From: Celeribacter arenosi
Lineage (GTDB): Bacteria > Pseudomonadota > Alphaproteobacteria > Rhodobacterales > Rhodobacteraceae
DNA length: 64,000 nt
Direction of reading: 5' to 3'
Assembly (NCBI RefSeq): GCF_039539485.1
Contig: NZ_BAABDF010000003.1
Span: 372,001 to 436,000 of the forward strand
The notes under the pieces are model-generated. The model made no database searches and was not told the DNA's origin. It saw nothing but the letters and a program-made list of their open reading frames with translations. The translations under genes and the position numbers were made by a program. Below, in pieces: positions 35,859 to 44,362 of the stretch. Positions within the stretch are counted from its first letter, which is position 1, and each line of letters starts with the position of its first letter.

Positions 35859-36512
35859 TCAAGCCGCTTTTTTGATCACGTGATCGACGAGAACGCCCGG
35901 CGTCTTGATCGCATCAGGCGATAGCATGCCAACGGGCACGATCTCTTCGGGTTCACAGATCACCGTTCGACCGGAAAGCGCCATGATCGGGTTAAAATTA
36001 GTCGCCGTCAGCATATAGGCGAGGTTGCCTGCATAGTCGCAGGTGCGCGCGGCGATCAGGGCAAAATCAGCGCTGAGCGGTTCTTCGAGCAGGTAGTCGC
36101 GACCCTGAACGTTGATGATCTTTTTGCCCTCGGCGATCCTCGTACCGACCCCCGTCGGCGTCAGTATCCCGCCCAATCCGACACCGGCTGCGCGAATGCG
36201 TTCGACGAAACTCCCCTGTGGGACCAACTCAACCTCCAGTTCGCCGGAGGCATATTGAGCCTGCACGATGGTGTTCAGGCCCATATGGCTACAAATCAGT
36301 TTGCGCACGCATTTGGCGGCGAATAGGGGCCCGGGACCGGTCGTATCACGCGCTGTATCGTTCGAGATCAGGGTGAGATCCTTTTTGCCGGATTCAGCGA
36401 GCGCGTGGACAATGCCATCTGGCGTACCAACGCCCATAAAGCCCGAAAGCATCACCGAGGCGCCGTCCGGTATCATGGCAACTGCTTCGTCGACGGAAAT
36501 GGCGAGATGCAT
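35859..36512 (-). CDS. scoA: 3-oxoacid CoA-transferase subunit A
   Basis: A 217-residue A subunit with the glycine-rich CoA loop in VMLSGFMGVGTPDGIVHAL and the later ELVPQGSFVERIRAAGVGLGG segment (given in part). It pairs with the B subunit downstream. The start is the ATG at 36510-36512, five bases after GGAGG; the GTG one codon earlier sits too close to that site. No regulator gene is adjacent. Confidence 0.88.
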   Translation of the reverse strand: MHLAISVDEAVAMIPDGASVMLSGFMGVGTPDGIVHALAESGKKDLTLISNDTARDTTGPGPLFAAKCVRKLICSHMGLNTIVQAQYASGELEVELVPQGSFVERIRAAGVGLGGILTPTGVGTRIAEGKKIINVQGRDYLLEEPLSADFALIAARTCDYAGNLAYMLTATNFNPIMALSGRTVICEPEEIVPVGMLSPDAIKTPGVLVDHVIKKAA

Positions 36513-36515
36513 CAC

Positions 36516-36876
36516 GTCCTCCTGTGTAATTGCACTGGTTTGACCCTGTTAAAAGCGCTTCGGATGCGAAGAACCATGCGCTGTGTCAAAGCCTGTGCAT
36601 TTTTCGCATGGTGCCTTAATTTTCGGCTTTTACTCAACATATGGTGGCTGAACGTGCGCTCAGCACTACGGATGACGAACAATGATGCAAAATCGCACCG
36701 GTTTGTTCACGAAAGCGCCCAATTTCGGCGGTTAACCTTAACCGTTCCTTGCTGAACTTGGTGAAAGAAGGCAGAAATTGGGCAAGATTGAGGCATATCG
36801 TCATATTTGGCGAGATCAAAACGGGAAAAGGGCGCGGCATCGTATCGCGACCGACCAGTTTGAGGGAACTTGGGCA
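36516..36876. other. Intergenic region between scoA and the next plus-strand gene
   Basis: A 361-base stretch with no convincing gene if the downstream start is the GTG at 36877. It has a perfect short inverted repeat GGTTAA-CC-TTAACC (36730-36743). This contains two TTAACC-like half-sites, but their spacing does not match the CtrA consensus TTAA-N7-TTAA. The promoters for both flanking units should lie here. Confidence 0.4.
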
Positions 36877-37713
36877 GTGCTTAACCGCATTCTAGGAGCG
36901 CTTGCGCGTGCGGCTTTGGTGGTCGTCATGATCGCAACGCCGGCCATCATGTTGAATACGGTCTCTTCGGATTCCGAGCAGGTCGTAGCCCTTATTGCGC
37001 TCTTTGCTGCCGCTCTGACATTTTTCGAATACGTCTCCGCCTATCCCGGACTCATCGAATTCCGCGATGCGCCACCGTTTAACCGTGTGCGTTTTGCTTC
37101 GCTCTTTGTCACCGTATTGCTGCTGACGATCATATGTCGTGGCATTGCGCATCCGACCATTATCTCCGAATTTGTCACAGCCGTGGGTGCCCTGATCGGC
37201 TATGCGTTGGACTTCCCGTATTCGCCCGTTCGCCTCGTTGTCCTGTCACTGCCGCCGGAAACCCCACAGCATCAGGTAAATCTGGTGCGCGTCGCGGCCG
37301 GCATGAGCTATCTGATTTCGCTCGTTTCGCTCTGTGTGTTTTTGGTCGCGCTACGCGTCGGTCATTGGCCGTCAAAGCACGGATCGTTCAACGTCTGGGT
37401 CAACTTGCCGACATTCGACCCTACCGCTGGTGGGGATGTTGTGAGCCGCCTGCGTCGTGACGCACGGGTCAATATCGTGATCGGCTTCCTGTTGCCGTTT
37501 TTGATGCCCGCTGTGATACAGTCGGCGTCGAACCTCTTTGGTGGGGTGCATACGGAAAACCACCATTCCCTGATCTGGACCGTCGCCGCATGGGCATTTC
37601 TGCCATCTTCTCTCTTTATGCGCGGCATTGCCATGGGACGGGTCGCCGACATGATCGAGAACCGTCGTCGTCAAACCTACGCCAGCGCGGACATCGAACA
37701 CCTCGTCGCCTGA
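36877..37713 (+). CDS. Integral membrane protein of unknown function
   Basis: A 278-residue protein from the preferred GTG at 36877, which gives the start VLNRILGALARAALVVVMIATPAIML with GAGGGA upstream. The frame is open back to a TTG at 36778. About six membrane helices are spaced through the protein, with a loop rich in charged residues around HWPSKHGSFN and a basic C-terminal tail. No catalytic motif or known family signature is visible. It is followed without a gap by the nuclease-fold gene. Confidence 0.65.
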   Translation: MLNRILGALARAALVVVMIATPAIMLNTVSSDSEQVVALIALFAAALTFFEYVSAYPGLIEFRDAPPFNRVRFASLFVTVLLLTIICRGIAHPTIISEFVTAVGALIGYALDFPYSPVRLVVLSLPPETPQHQVNLVRVAAGMSYLISLVSLCVFLVALRVGHWPSKHGSFNVWVNLPTFDPTAGGDVVSRLRRDARVNIVIGFLLPFLMPAVIQSASNLFGGVHTENHHSLIWTVAAWAFLPSSLFMRGIAMGRVADMIENRRRQTYASADIEHLVA

Positions 37714-38747
37714 TCGCTGCGACAGCGCTGCTTTTCATTGCCCAACTCGCCCCAGCCCTCGCGCAGGACTACCTGCGTGTCGCAACCTGGCATGTTGAAC
37801 TCTCTCGCGACGGACCGGGTGTGTTGTTGCGTGACATCCGCAAAGGCGATGTGCCCGATGTGGTTGCAGCACTCGAGATGATCGAAGCCGCGGCACCTGA
37901 CATTTTGCTCCTGACCGGTTTTGACACCGATTATGACGGGCTAACGGCCGCGGCATTCGCGCAGGCTGCAGGGTTCGATCATGTCTATTCGAGGATCGCA
38001 AATAGCGGTGCGGCAACGGGGCGGGATCTGGATAAAGACGGACGCCTTGGTGAGCCCGAAGATGCGCAGGCCTATGGAGATTTCACGGGCCAGCGCGGGA
38101 TGGTGCTCCTGTCAAATTTGCCCGTCGATGTCGACGCGAGCCGCCATTTTGACGACCTGCTTTGGAAAGACTTCGCGCAGGCCACGATCCCTGAAGGTTT
38201 TTTCGACGCGGGCGATTTGGACATCCTTCGACTGTCCACGGCGGGTCATTGGGATGTCGCTGTGACATGGCAAGGGGCGCCATTGCACGTTCTCGCCTTT
38301 GCCGCCTCGGCGCCGGTTTTCGACGGAGACGAGGATCGAAACGGCCGGCGCAACGCGGACGAAATTGCCCTGTGGCGCGCCTATATGTCTGGCGATCTCG
38401 GACCCGCGCCAGCGGGTGAGGTTGTTGTTGTCGGCAACGCAAACCTCGACCCGTTGGATGGTGATGGCCAACATGACGCGATCCGTGAACTGCTCGCCGA
38501 TCCGCGCCTCCAGGATCCCATGCCTGCGGCAGTTCGCGATATGCCCGAACCGAACCCCGAACACAGGGGTGATCCGACCCTAGATACCGCGGATTGGTCA
38601 GACCCGATGCCGGGCAACCTGCGCGTGTCATATGTGCTGCCCGCCGCGTCCCTGTCCGTCCTGGATGCGGGCCTTATGTGGAGCCCCTCAGGAGAGGGAG
38701 AGGTGCGTTTTCGTCATGCGATTGTTTGGACGGACCTCGCGCGGTAG
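37590..38747 (+). CDS. Secreted endonuclease/exonuclease/phosphatase-fold protein with altered catalytic motifs
   Basis: The frame from the only upstream ATG (37590) overlaps the previous gene by 124 bases. The protein proper begins near 37710 with a signal peptide (RLIAATALLFIAQLAPALAQ), where a CTG overlaps the upstream TGA. The mature part follows the EEP fold: VATWHVELSRDGPG, DILLLTGFDTDYDGL, GNANLDPLDGDG and a late RHAIVWTD. Where the family has an N in the first motif and GDFN in the second, this protein has H and GNAN, so nuclease activity is doubtful. It overlaps the opposed epimerase gene by 60 bases. Confidence 0.7.
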   Translation: MGISAIFSLYARHCHGTGRRHDREPSSSNLRQRGHRTPRRLIAATALLFIAQLAPALAQDYLRVATWHVELSRDGPGVLLRDIRKGDVPDVVAALEMIEAAAPDILLLTGFDTDYDGLTAAAFAQAAGFDHVYSRIANSGAATGRDLDKDGRLGEPEDAQAYGDFTGQRGMVLLSNLPVDVDASRHFDDLLWKDFAQATIPEGFFDAGDLDILRLSTAGHWDVAVTWQGAPLHVLAFAASAPVFDGDEDRNGRRNADEIALWRAYMSGDLGPAPAGEVVVVGNANLDPLDGDGQHDAIRELLADPRLQDPMPAAVRDMPEPNPEHRGDPTLDTADWSDPMPGNLRVSYVLPAASLSVLDAGLMWSPSGEGEVRFRHAIVWTDLAR

Positions 38748-39596
38748 GGCGGATAGGATCACGGTTCGCTCGTCCGTGAATTCGAAATCGGGCAACAGCG
38801 CGCGAAGTTTGTCGTTCGAGAGCGCGTGCGGCGTGTCATAGAGGTAGCGCATTTCGCTCAGCTCGCGGGCAAGCTCCCAGAACGGAGAGAGCACGCGCAT
38901 CACCCACCATGGGAATGGTTTCAGTTTGAGCGGTCTGCCCAGTTCACTTTCGAGCACGGACTGGATTTCCGACACCGTGAAATTCGCTCCACCTAGGTTC
39001 ACGTCCGTAAAGGCCGGTAACTCCGCGCGTTTCTCGGCGAGGCGTCGTGCCGCCTCGGCCCAGTCGGGGAGATAGCAGAAGGCATGCATCGTGTCCGGCG
39101 CCGAGGGTCGGGTAATATTACCGTTCGCAATGTCTCGTAGATAGAAAAGCCCCATGGCATCATCATCGCCTGCTTCGCCACTGATAAAATCGCCCGCGCG
39201 CAGCACTATGGTTTGAACGCCAGACGCACGGTAGGCGGCTTCGCAGGTTTCGCGGATATGACCCTTTCGCGCGGAGGGTTTGTGCGGCGTCTCTTCTATC
39301 CAGATGCCGGGTTGCGCGCCAAAGACATAGACGTTTCCGGGCAGGATAACCGTGGCCCCCGCCGCTTTGGCGGCAGCAATGGTGTCGTTGGTGATTTCGG
39401 GGATCAGTTGGTCCCAGTTGTGGTAGTTCTTCGGATTAAGGCCGTTCACGATCACATCCGCCCCTTTCGCTTGCGATGTCATATCGCCCCGTTCACGGTC
39501 ATAGAGACGCACGTCCCAACCCGCCTTCTCGAATGCGCGGCGTGCGTGGCGGCCAATTTTTCCGGAGGCTCCGAGGATTAAAACGGTTTGTATCAT
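38688..39596 (-). CDS. NAD(P)-dependent epimerase/dehydratase-family protein
   Basis: A 302-residue atypical short-chain dehydrogenase. The Rossmann motif is VLILGASGKIGRHARRAF. The usual Tyr-x-x-x-Lys is not evident; residues around PHKPSARKGHIRETCEAAYRAS (shown in part) replace it, so it may bind NAD(P) without classic catalysis. The ATG at 39594-39596 follows AGGGAA; the longer frame start is less likely. It is divergent from a LysR gene at 39697 and is a probable target of it. Confidence 0.78.
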   Translation of the reverse strand: MIQTVLILGASGKIGRHARRAFEKAGWDVRLYDRERGDMTSQAKGADVIVNGLNPKNYHNWDQLIPEITNDTIAAAKAAGATVILPGNVYVFGAQPGIWIEETPHKPSARKGHIRETCEAAYRASGVQTIVLRAGDFISGEAGDDDAMGLFYLRDIANGNITRPSAPDTMHAFCYLPDWAEAARRLAEKRAELPAFTDVNLGGANFTVSEIQSVLESELGRPLKLKPFPWWVMRVLSPFWELARELSEMRYLYDTPHALSNDKLRALLPDFEFTDERTVILSALPREVRPNNRMTKTHLSLS

Positions 39597-39636
39597 GGTC
39601 GTATTCCCTATCTGAAAGTGCTCTTTCCGGAAGAGA

Positions 39637-39686
39637 TATGATATACGCATGTGAAATATAATTGCCTCATTTTGGAGGTATGATAT
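39637..39686. promoter_or_regulatory. Paired TATGATAT direct repeats in a divergent promoter
   Basis: TATGATAT occurs at 39637-39644 and again at 39679-39686, 42 bases apart, which is four helical turns. The two copies lie on one face of the DNA between the epimerase gene and the LysR gene. They are candidates for a regulator site, or one may be a -10 element. Confidence 0.35.
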
Positions 39687-39696
39687 TCATAATTGA

Positions 39697-40602
39697 ATGG
39701 ATTGCTCGCCCCATAAACTCGACTGGTCTTTGGTCCGCGTCTTTGTGGCCGTGGCAGATGCAGGATCCCTGTCAGGCGCGGCGCGAAACCTCGCGATGAG
39801 CCAGCCGACCGTGGGTCGCCATATCCATGCGTTGGAATCAGACCTCGGCGTGACATTGTTTTCACGCCAACCTGCGGGGATGGAGCCGACGCCCGCTGCG
39901 CAAAAATTATTGCCAGCGGCCAGAGACATGTTGGAGGCGGCGGGACGTTTTACCCTGTCCGCCGCGGGGGAGGAGGGGGACCTCGCGGGGACGGTTCGAA
40001 TAACGGCGTCCAACATTGTGTCCCATTATGTCCTTCCGCCAATCCTTGCGGAGCTTCGCCGTAGAGAACCACTCATCGAGATTGAACTGGTTCCATCCGA
40101 TAGCACAGAGAACCTGTTGTTTCGCGAGGCCGATATCGCCCTGCGAATGTATCGCCCGCGCCAGCTCGACATGATCACCCGCCATATCGGTGACGTTGAG
40201 ATGGGCACATTTGCGTCGCGCGATTACTTGGACCGGCGGGGTCGCCCCCAGCGGATTGAAGACCTCGCGCAACATGATCTGATCGGGTTTGACCGCAGTG
40301 ACCTGATGCTCAAAGCGATGTCGCAAATGGGCATTGCCATGCGGCGTGAAGATTTCCCGATGCGCATCGACAATCAAACCGTCTATTGGGAACTGGTCCG
40401 CGCAGGCTGCGGCGTCGGCTTTGGACAAAAGAAGATCGCGCGCGCCGATCCCAGGCTGGAGGCGGTCCTGCCGGATTTTGTGATCCCGCCGCTTCCGATC
40501 TGGCTCACCACCCATGAAGTCCTGCGACACACGCCGCGAATTTCGCGGGTGTGGCAGCATTTGGATGAGTCCCTGACCACCTATCTTGCGCAGGTTTCTT
40601 GA
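39697..40602 (+). CDS. LysR-family transcriptional regulator
   Basis: A 301-residue LysR regulator. The N-terminal helix-turn-helix is visible in LVRVFVAVADAGSLSGAARNL and SQPTVGRHIHALE; the remainder is the two-lobe effector domain, including IVSHYVLPPILAEL. The ATG at 39697 has no well-placed ribosome site (GGAGG is 18 bases upstream), so translation may be weak. It probably regulates the divergent epimerase gene and itself. leuB follows on the same strand 61 bases later. Confidence 0.88.
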   Translation: MDCSPHKLDWSLVRVFVAVADAGSLSGAARNLAMSQPTVGRHIHALESDLGVTLFSRQPAGMEPTPAAQKLLPAARDMLEAAGRFTLSAAGEEGDLAGTVRITASNIVSHYVLPPILAELRRREPLIEIELVPSDSTENLLFREADIALRMYRPRQLDMITRHIGDVEMGTFASRDYLDRRGRPQRIEDLAQHDLIGFDRSDLMLKAMSQMGIAMRREDFPMRIDNQTVYWELVRAGCGVGFGQKKIARADPRLEAVLPDFVIPPLPIWLTTHEVLRHTPRISRVWQHLDESLTTYLAQVS

Positions 40603-40663
40603 CGCCATTGGCCCCGTCCGTTACCCGAAGTCGACGCATGAAACACGAAGGACTCGACGCGAT

Positions 40664-41770
40664 ATGAGCACGCCCTCCCTCCTAATTCTGCCCGGCGACG
40701 GTATCGGCCCCGAAGTAATGGCCGAAGTTGTCAAAATCATTGACTGGTACGGCGACAAACGCGGTCTCAAATTCGACGTGTCCCATGATCTCGTGGGCGG
40801 TGCGGCCTATGACAAACATGGCACGCCGCTGCACGACGATACGATGGCGCGGGCTCAAAAAGCCGATGCTGTTCTTCTCGGTGCGGTTGGTGGACCCAAA
40901 TACGACGTCCTCGACTTTTCGGTAAAGCCGGAGCGCGGCCTCCTGCGCCTGCGCAAGGAAATGGATCTCTACGCCAACCTGCGCCCCGCGCAGTGTTTTG
41001 ACGCGTTGGCCGATTTCTCTTCGCTGAAGAAAGACGTGGTTGCCGGTCTCGACATCATGATCGTGCGCGAATTGACCTCGGGCATCTATTTCGGCGAGCC
41101 GCGCGGCATCTTCAAAGAAGGCAACGAGCGCGTCGGCGTCAACACGCAGCGCTATACCGAGAGCGAAATTGCCCGCGTGGCCCGCTCCGCCTTTGAGCTG
41201 GCCCGTCGTCGCGGTAATAAAGTCTGCTCGATGGAAAAAGCCAACGTGATGGAAAGCGGCATCCTGTGGCGCGATGTTGTCACCGAGATCCATCAGGCCG
41301 AATACGCCGACGTCGAGTTGAGCCACATGTATGCGGATGCAGGCGCGATGCAGCTCTGCCGTTGGCCCAAACAGTTCGACGTGATCGTGACCGACAACTT
41401 GTTCGGCGATCTTCTGTCCGATGCGGCGGCGATGCTGACCGGCTCGCTCGGTATGCTGCCATCCGCGTCGCTGGGTGCGCCTATGGAAAACGGTCGCCCC
41501 AAAGCGCTCTACGAGCCGGTTCACGGATCCGCGCCCGATATCGCCGGTCAGGGAAAAGCGAACCCGATTGCCTGTGTGCTCTCCTTCGCGATGGCGCTGC
41601 GCTATTCGTTCGATCAGGGTGACGAAGCCACGCGCCTCGAAAATGCGATTGAAAAGGTTCTCGCCGACGGTGCTCGCACGGCTGACCTGTTGGGCGAAGA
41701 TGGCGTGACGCCTCTTTCTACTTCGCAAATGGGCGATGCCATCGTCGCGGCGCTTGAGGCAACTATTTAA
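40664..41770 (+). CDS. leuB: 3-isopropylmalate dehydrogenase
   Basis: A 368-residue LeuB, oxidising and decarboxylating 3-isopropylmalate with NAD. Motifs are LILPGDGIGPEVM, the substrate-binding RLRKEMDLYANLRP, SGIYFGEPRG, the metal site VTDNLFGDLLSDAAAML and YEPVHGSAPDIAG. I took the ATG at 40664, not the frame start at 40586. It lies apart from leuC/leuD by 5.5 kb, so the leucine genes are clustered loosely and not in one operon. Confidence 0.97.
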   Translation: MSTPSLLILPGDGIGPEVMAEVVKIIDWYGDKRGLKFDVSHDLVGGAAYDKHGTPLHDDTMARAQKADAVLLGAVGGPKYDVLDFSVKPERGLLRLRKEMDLYANLRPAQCFDALADFSSLKKDVVAGLDIMIVRELTSGIYFGEPRGIFKEGNERVGVNTQRYTESEIARVARSAFELARRRGNKVCSMEKANVMESGILWRDVVTEIHQAEYADVELSHMYADAGAMQLCRWPKQFDVIVTDNLFGDLLSDAAAMLTGSLGMLPSASLGAPMENGRPKALYEPVHGSAPDIAGQGKANPIACVLSFAMALRYSFDQGDEATRLENAIEKVLADGARTADLLGEDGVTPLSTSQMGDAIVAALEATI

Positions 41771-41781
41771 GCCGGGGCGCC

Positions 41782-42072
41782 TTAATCGAAGACGTCGAGA
41801 ACTTCCTCGATGAATTCGCCTAGATAATAAGCAAAGCCACGTTCGCGCTTTTTGTGGGGGCGTGGCTTTCGTTTTGGCTGACGGGCTTTGTGACCCTTCT
41901 TGCCACCGATGGTGAAGGCGTCTTCCACATGGTCAACGCGAAGGCTTTTCATGCGTGACAGCGGCGCAGCACAGGCCGCGCATTTCAATTCGTGGCGGGT
42001 CTTACCACCCAGATCGAGGACAGTCTTGTTCCCGCAATAACAGCAGGTTGCGGATTTGTACGTGCGATGCAT
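41782..42072 (-). CDS. Small zinc-ribbon protein with basic tail
   Basis: A 96-residue protein from the ATG at 42070-42072. Two Cys pairs (CCYCGNKT and LKCAACAAP) form a probable zinc ribbon near residues 9-31. A very basic stretch follows (KKGHKARQPKRKPRPHKKRER), then an acidic end. The pattern suggests nucleic-acid binding. It is opposed to leuB with 11 bases between stops. The family is not known to me. Confidence 0.65.
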   Translation of the reverse strand: MHRTYKSATCCYCGNKTVLDLGGKTRHELKCAACAAPLSRMKSLRVDHVEDAFTIGGKKGHKARQPKRKPRPHKKRERGFAYYLGEFIEEVLDVFD

Positions 42073-42170
42073 GACGCCACATGTGGGGCTTTGTGGCCAA
42101 ACCACAAGAAAAAATTCTTGCACCTTGCGCCCAAGGGGCGTGTTCTCACCCAAAAGTAAGGATATCCGCA

Positions 42171-43109
42171 ATGAATCTAAACGGCGCCTTTTTCGCCCTC
42201 ATCGCTTTTGGGATTTTTGCGACCCATGACGTCGTGATCAAATTTCTCGGTGCGTCTTTTGCACCGGCGCAGTTGGTATTCTTTTCGACGATGTTCTCGT
42301 TTCCGCTCATCACTCTGATGCTGATGCGCGACAAAACCGAAGGCAATCTGCGCCCCGTGCATCCGTGGTGGACGCTTCTACGCACCGCCTGTTCGACGAT
42401 TAATGCGATTGCGGCTTTCTATGCCTTTTCCGTTCTGCCGTTGGCGCAGGTCTATGCGATCCTGTTTGCAACGCCGCTCCTGATTACATTGCTCTCTATC
42501 CCAATCCTGAAAGAACACGTTGGCGTCCATCGGTGGGCTGCGGTTGTTGTGGGTCTAATTGGCGTGTTGGTTGTCCTGCGACCGGGAACGACGGAATTCA
42601 CCTTGGGGCATATGGCCGCTCTGACCTGCGCCTTTGTCGGTGCGACTGCGTCCATCATCGTGCGAAAAATCGGACGTGAAGAGCGCACGGTGGTGTTGAT
42701 GATCTACCCGATGCTGTCGAATTTCGTTATCATGGGCGCTCTGATGACCCTCTCTTACCGTCCGATGGAATTGGTCGAGGTGGGTGGTATCGGCACGATT
42801 TCGGTGCTGGGATTCCTTGGCGGGCTCCTCCTCATCAAGGCGTATAAAGCGTCCGAAGCGGCCGTGGTCGCGCCCATGCAGTACTCTCAGATCATCTGGG
42901 CGACCATTTTTGGTTTTGTGCTTTTCGGGGAAAAAGTGGACACGCCAACCCTGATCGGGGCGTCGATTATTATCCTTTCCGGCCTCTATATCGTCTTCCG
43001 CGAAGCGCAAGGGGGAAGGTCCGCAAACACTCCCGTTCTGCGGACTCGATCGCGTGCATCGTCGGCCTCCTCCTTTCGCATTTCGCCGTTTCTACGTCGC
43101 TTAAAATGA
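42171..43109 (+). CDS. EamA/DMT-family transporter
   Basis: A 312-residue inner-membrane protein with ten predicted helices in two EamA repeats, the second containing ITFLGGLLLIKAYKASEAAVVAPMQYSQ (shown as IKAYKASEAAVVAPMQ). Such proteins export metabolites or amino acids. The start is the ATG at 42171 after TAAGGA, not the frame start at 42081. The last 30 residues are polar and basic. tRNA-Pro follows. Confidence 0.85.
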   Translation: MNLNGAFFALIAFGIFATHDVVIKFLGASFAPAQLVFFSTMFSFPLITLMLMRDKTEGNLRPVHPWWTLLRTACSTINAIAAFYAFSVLPLAQVYAILFATPLLITLLSIPILKEHVGVHRWAAVVVGLIGVLVVLRPGTTEFTLGHMAALTCAFVGATASIIVRKIGREERTVVLMIYPMLSNFVIMGALMTLSYRPMELVEVGGIGTISVLGFLGGLLLIKAYKASEAAVVAPMQYSQIIWATIFGFVLFGEKVDTPTLIGASIIILSGLYIVFREAQGGRSANTPVLRTRSRASSASSFRISPFLRRLK

Positions 43110-43163
43110 TCGGAATCGACTCTTGCAAAAATGTGAGAGTGTCATTATTTCGCGCGGCACGGT

Positions 43164-43240
43164 CGGAGCGTAGCTCAGCCTGGTAGAGCACTGTCTTCGG
43201 GAGGCAGGGGCCGGAGGTTCGAATCCTCTCGCTCCGACCA
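43164..43240 (+). tRNA. tRNA-Pro (anticodon CGG)
   Basis: A 77-base tRNA with encoded CCA. Acceptor stem CGGAGCG with CGCTCCG, discriminator A; D stem GCTC with GAGC; anticodon stem CTGTC with GGCAG and loop TTCGGGA, giving CGG at positions 34-36 and G37 as expected for proline; T loop TTCGAAT. A terminator follows at 43247. Confidence 0.96.
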
Positions 43241-43246
43241 ATTGTC

Positions 43247-43273
43247 AAAGGTCCCTAGCGGGGCCTTTTTTTT
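43247..43273 (+). terminator. Intrinsic terminator after tRNA-Pro
   Basis: AAAGGTCCC (43247-43255) pairs with GGGGCCTTT around a TAGC loop, including one G-U pair, and a run of T's reaches 43273. It lies seven bases after the tRNA CCA end. Confidence 0.85.
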
Positions 43274-43311
43274 GTTTTCGCCATCTCATCTCCCCCTCGA
43301 ACCGCATCAAA

Positions 43312-43325
43312 CGCGCCGCGGCGCG
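43312..43325. repeat. Perfect 14-bp GC palindrome upstream of the sugar operon
   Basis: CGCGCCGCGGCGCG is a perfect palindrome 115 bases before the ytfQ start. It could be a protein-binding site, though GC-rich palindromes also arise by chance in this genome. Confidence 0.3.
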
Positions 43326-43353
43326 GCGGAACATTTTGTTGCCCGTTAATAAG

Positions 43354-43369
43354 TAGTATTATATTACTA
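43354..43369. promoter_or_regulatory. Candidate operator, AT-rich palindrome before the sugar ABC operon
   Basis: TAGTATTATATTACTA is a 16-bp palindrome with one mismatched pair (positions 6 and 11), in a sharply AT-rich patch 58 bases before the ytfQ start. GntR/FCD regulators bind short palindromes with TnGT and ACnA ends, which these ends resemble. The operon encodes such a regulator at 47946. The same patch can serve as a -10 region. Confidence 0.45.
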
Positions 43370-43426
43370 ATGATCGTGACCCTGCCCGGGAGGGGCCAGG
43401 AGCACGACCAAGGGAGGACTACAATA

Positions 43427-44338
43427 ATGAAACTCAACACCATTCTCACCGGCGTGGCTGCATCCGCACTCATGTCGACTGCGGCATTCGCCGATGTGAC
43501 AATCGGATTTAGTCAGGTTGGCTCGGAAGGCGATTGGCGTCCTGCATTCTCGAAGAACATGCAGGATGAGGCCGCGACCTACGGCGTCGATCTGAAGTTC
43601 GCAAACGCACAAGGCAAACAGGAAGAGCAACTCCGCGCAGTACGTGCGTTCGTCGCCCAAGGCGTCGATGCCATCATCATCGCGCCGGTCGTTGTGACCG
43701 GATGGGAAGATGTGCTCGAAGAAGCCAAGGACGCCGAGATTCCTGTTTTCCTCGTCGATCGTGACGTCGATGTCGAAGACAAGTCGCTCTACGTCTCGCG
43801 CATCTCTGCCGACTTTAATCTCGAAGGGAAAATCGCGGGTGCGTGGCTCGCCACAGAGTCGCTCGGTAGCTGCAAAATCGTCGAAATGCAGGGCACCACA
43901 GGCTCCGCGCCGGCCATTGAGCGCAAGGGCGGCTTCGAGGCCGTGATCGACCAATTCCCGGCGATGGAAATTGTTGCCACCCAGTCCGGTGACTTCACCA
44001 CCGAAGGCGGCAAAAAGGTCATGGAAGCCTTTATCAAATCGACCAACAACCTCGACGGTATCTGCGCCGCATTCGCGCATAACGACAACATGCAACTCGG
44101 CGCGATCCAGGCCATGAAAGAGGCCGGTTTGAAGCCGGGTGAAGACGTTCTCATGGTCTCGGTCGATTATGTGCCCGCGATTGTCGATGCGATGAACGCA
44201 GGTGAGGCCAACGCGTCTGTTGAGCTTCGCTCAGCGGTTGCCGAATTCATCTATCCGGTCATCACAGACTATCTCGATAGCCCGACTGACCTACCAAAGT
44301 GGATCGTGATCCCGTCGGACCTTCACGTCGCGAACTGA
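43427..44338 (+). CDS. ytfQ: Sugar ABC transporter substrate-binding protein (YtfQ type)
   Basis: A 303-residue periplasmic binding protein with a signal peptide (about 1-22). It matches E. coli YtfQ, the galactofuranose binder, in long segments: IGFSQVGSEGDWR, KQEEQLRAVRAFVAQGVDAI, IAPVVVTGWEDVLEEAKDAE, IPVFLVDRDVDVEDKSLY and SGDFTTEGGKKVMEAFIKS. Arabinofuranose-type sugars are also plausible given the downstream enzymes. The start is the ATG at 43427 behind AGGGAGGA; the leader has a hairpin at 43374-43407. It is the first gene of the import operon. Confidence 0.92.
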   Translation: MKLNTILTGVAASALMSTAAFADVTIGFSQVGSEGDWRPAFSKNMQDEAATYGVDLKFANAQGKQEEQLRAVRAFVAQGVDAIIIAPVVVTGWEDVLEEAKDAEIPVFLVDRDVDVEDKSLYVSRISADFNLEGKIAGAWLATESLGSCKIVEMQGTTGSAPAIERKGGFEAVIDQFPAMEIVATQSGDFTTEGGKKVMEAFIKSTNNLDGICAAFAHNDNMQLGAIQAMKEAGLKPGEDVLMVSVDYVPAIVDAMNAGEANASVELRSAVAEFIYPVITDYLDSPTDLPKWIVIPSDLHVAN

Positions 44339-44362
44339 TCCGATCGGATTGGATCGCACAAA

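Noticed and set aside
36730..36743. CtrA-type site GGTTAACCTTAACC
   Set aside because: The half-sites are only two bases apart, whereas CtrA needs TTAA-N7-TTAA; kept only as a short inverted repeat.
41782..42171. Longer start for the zinc-ribbon gene (129 codons)
   Set aside because: The added 33 residues have no conserved character and would overlap the start of the divergent transporter gene; the ATG at 42072 fits better.
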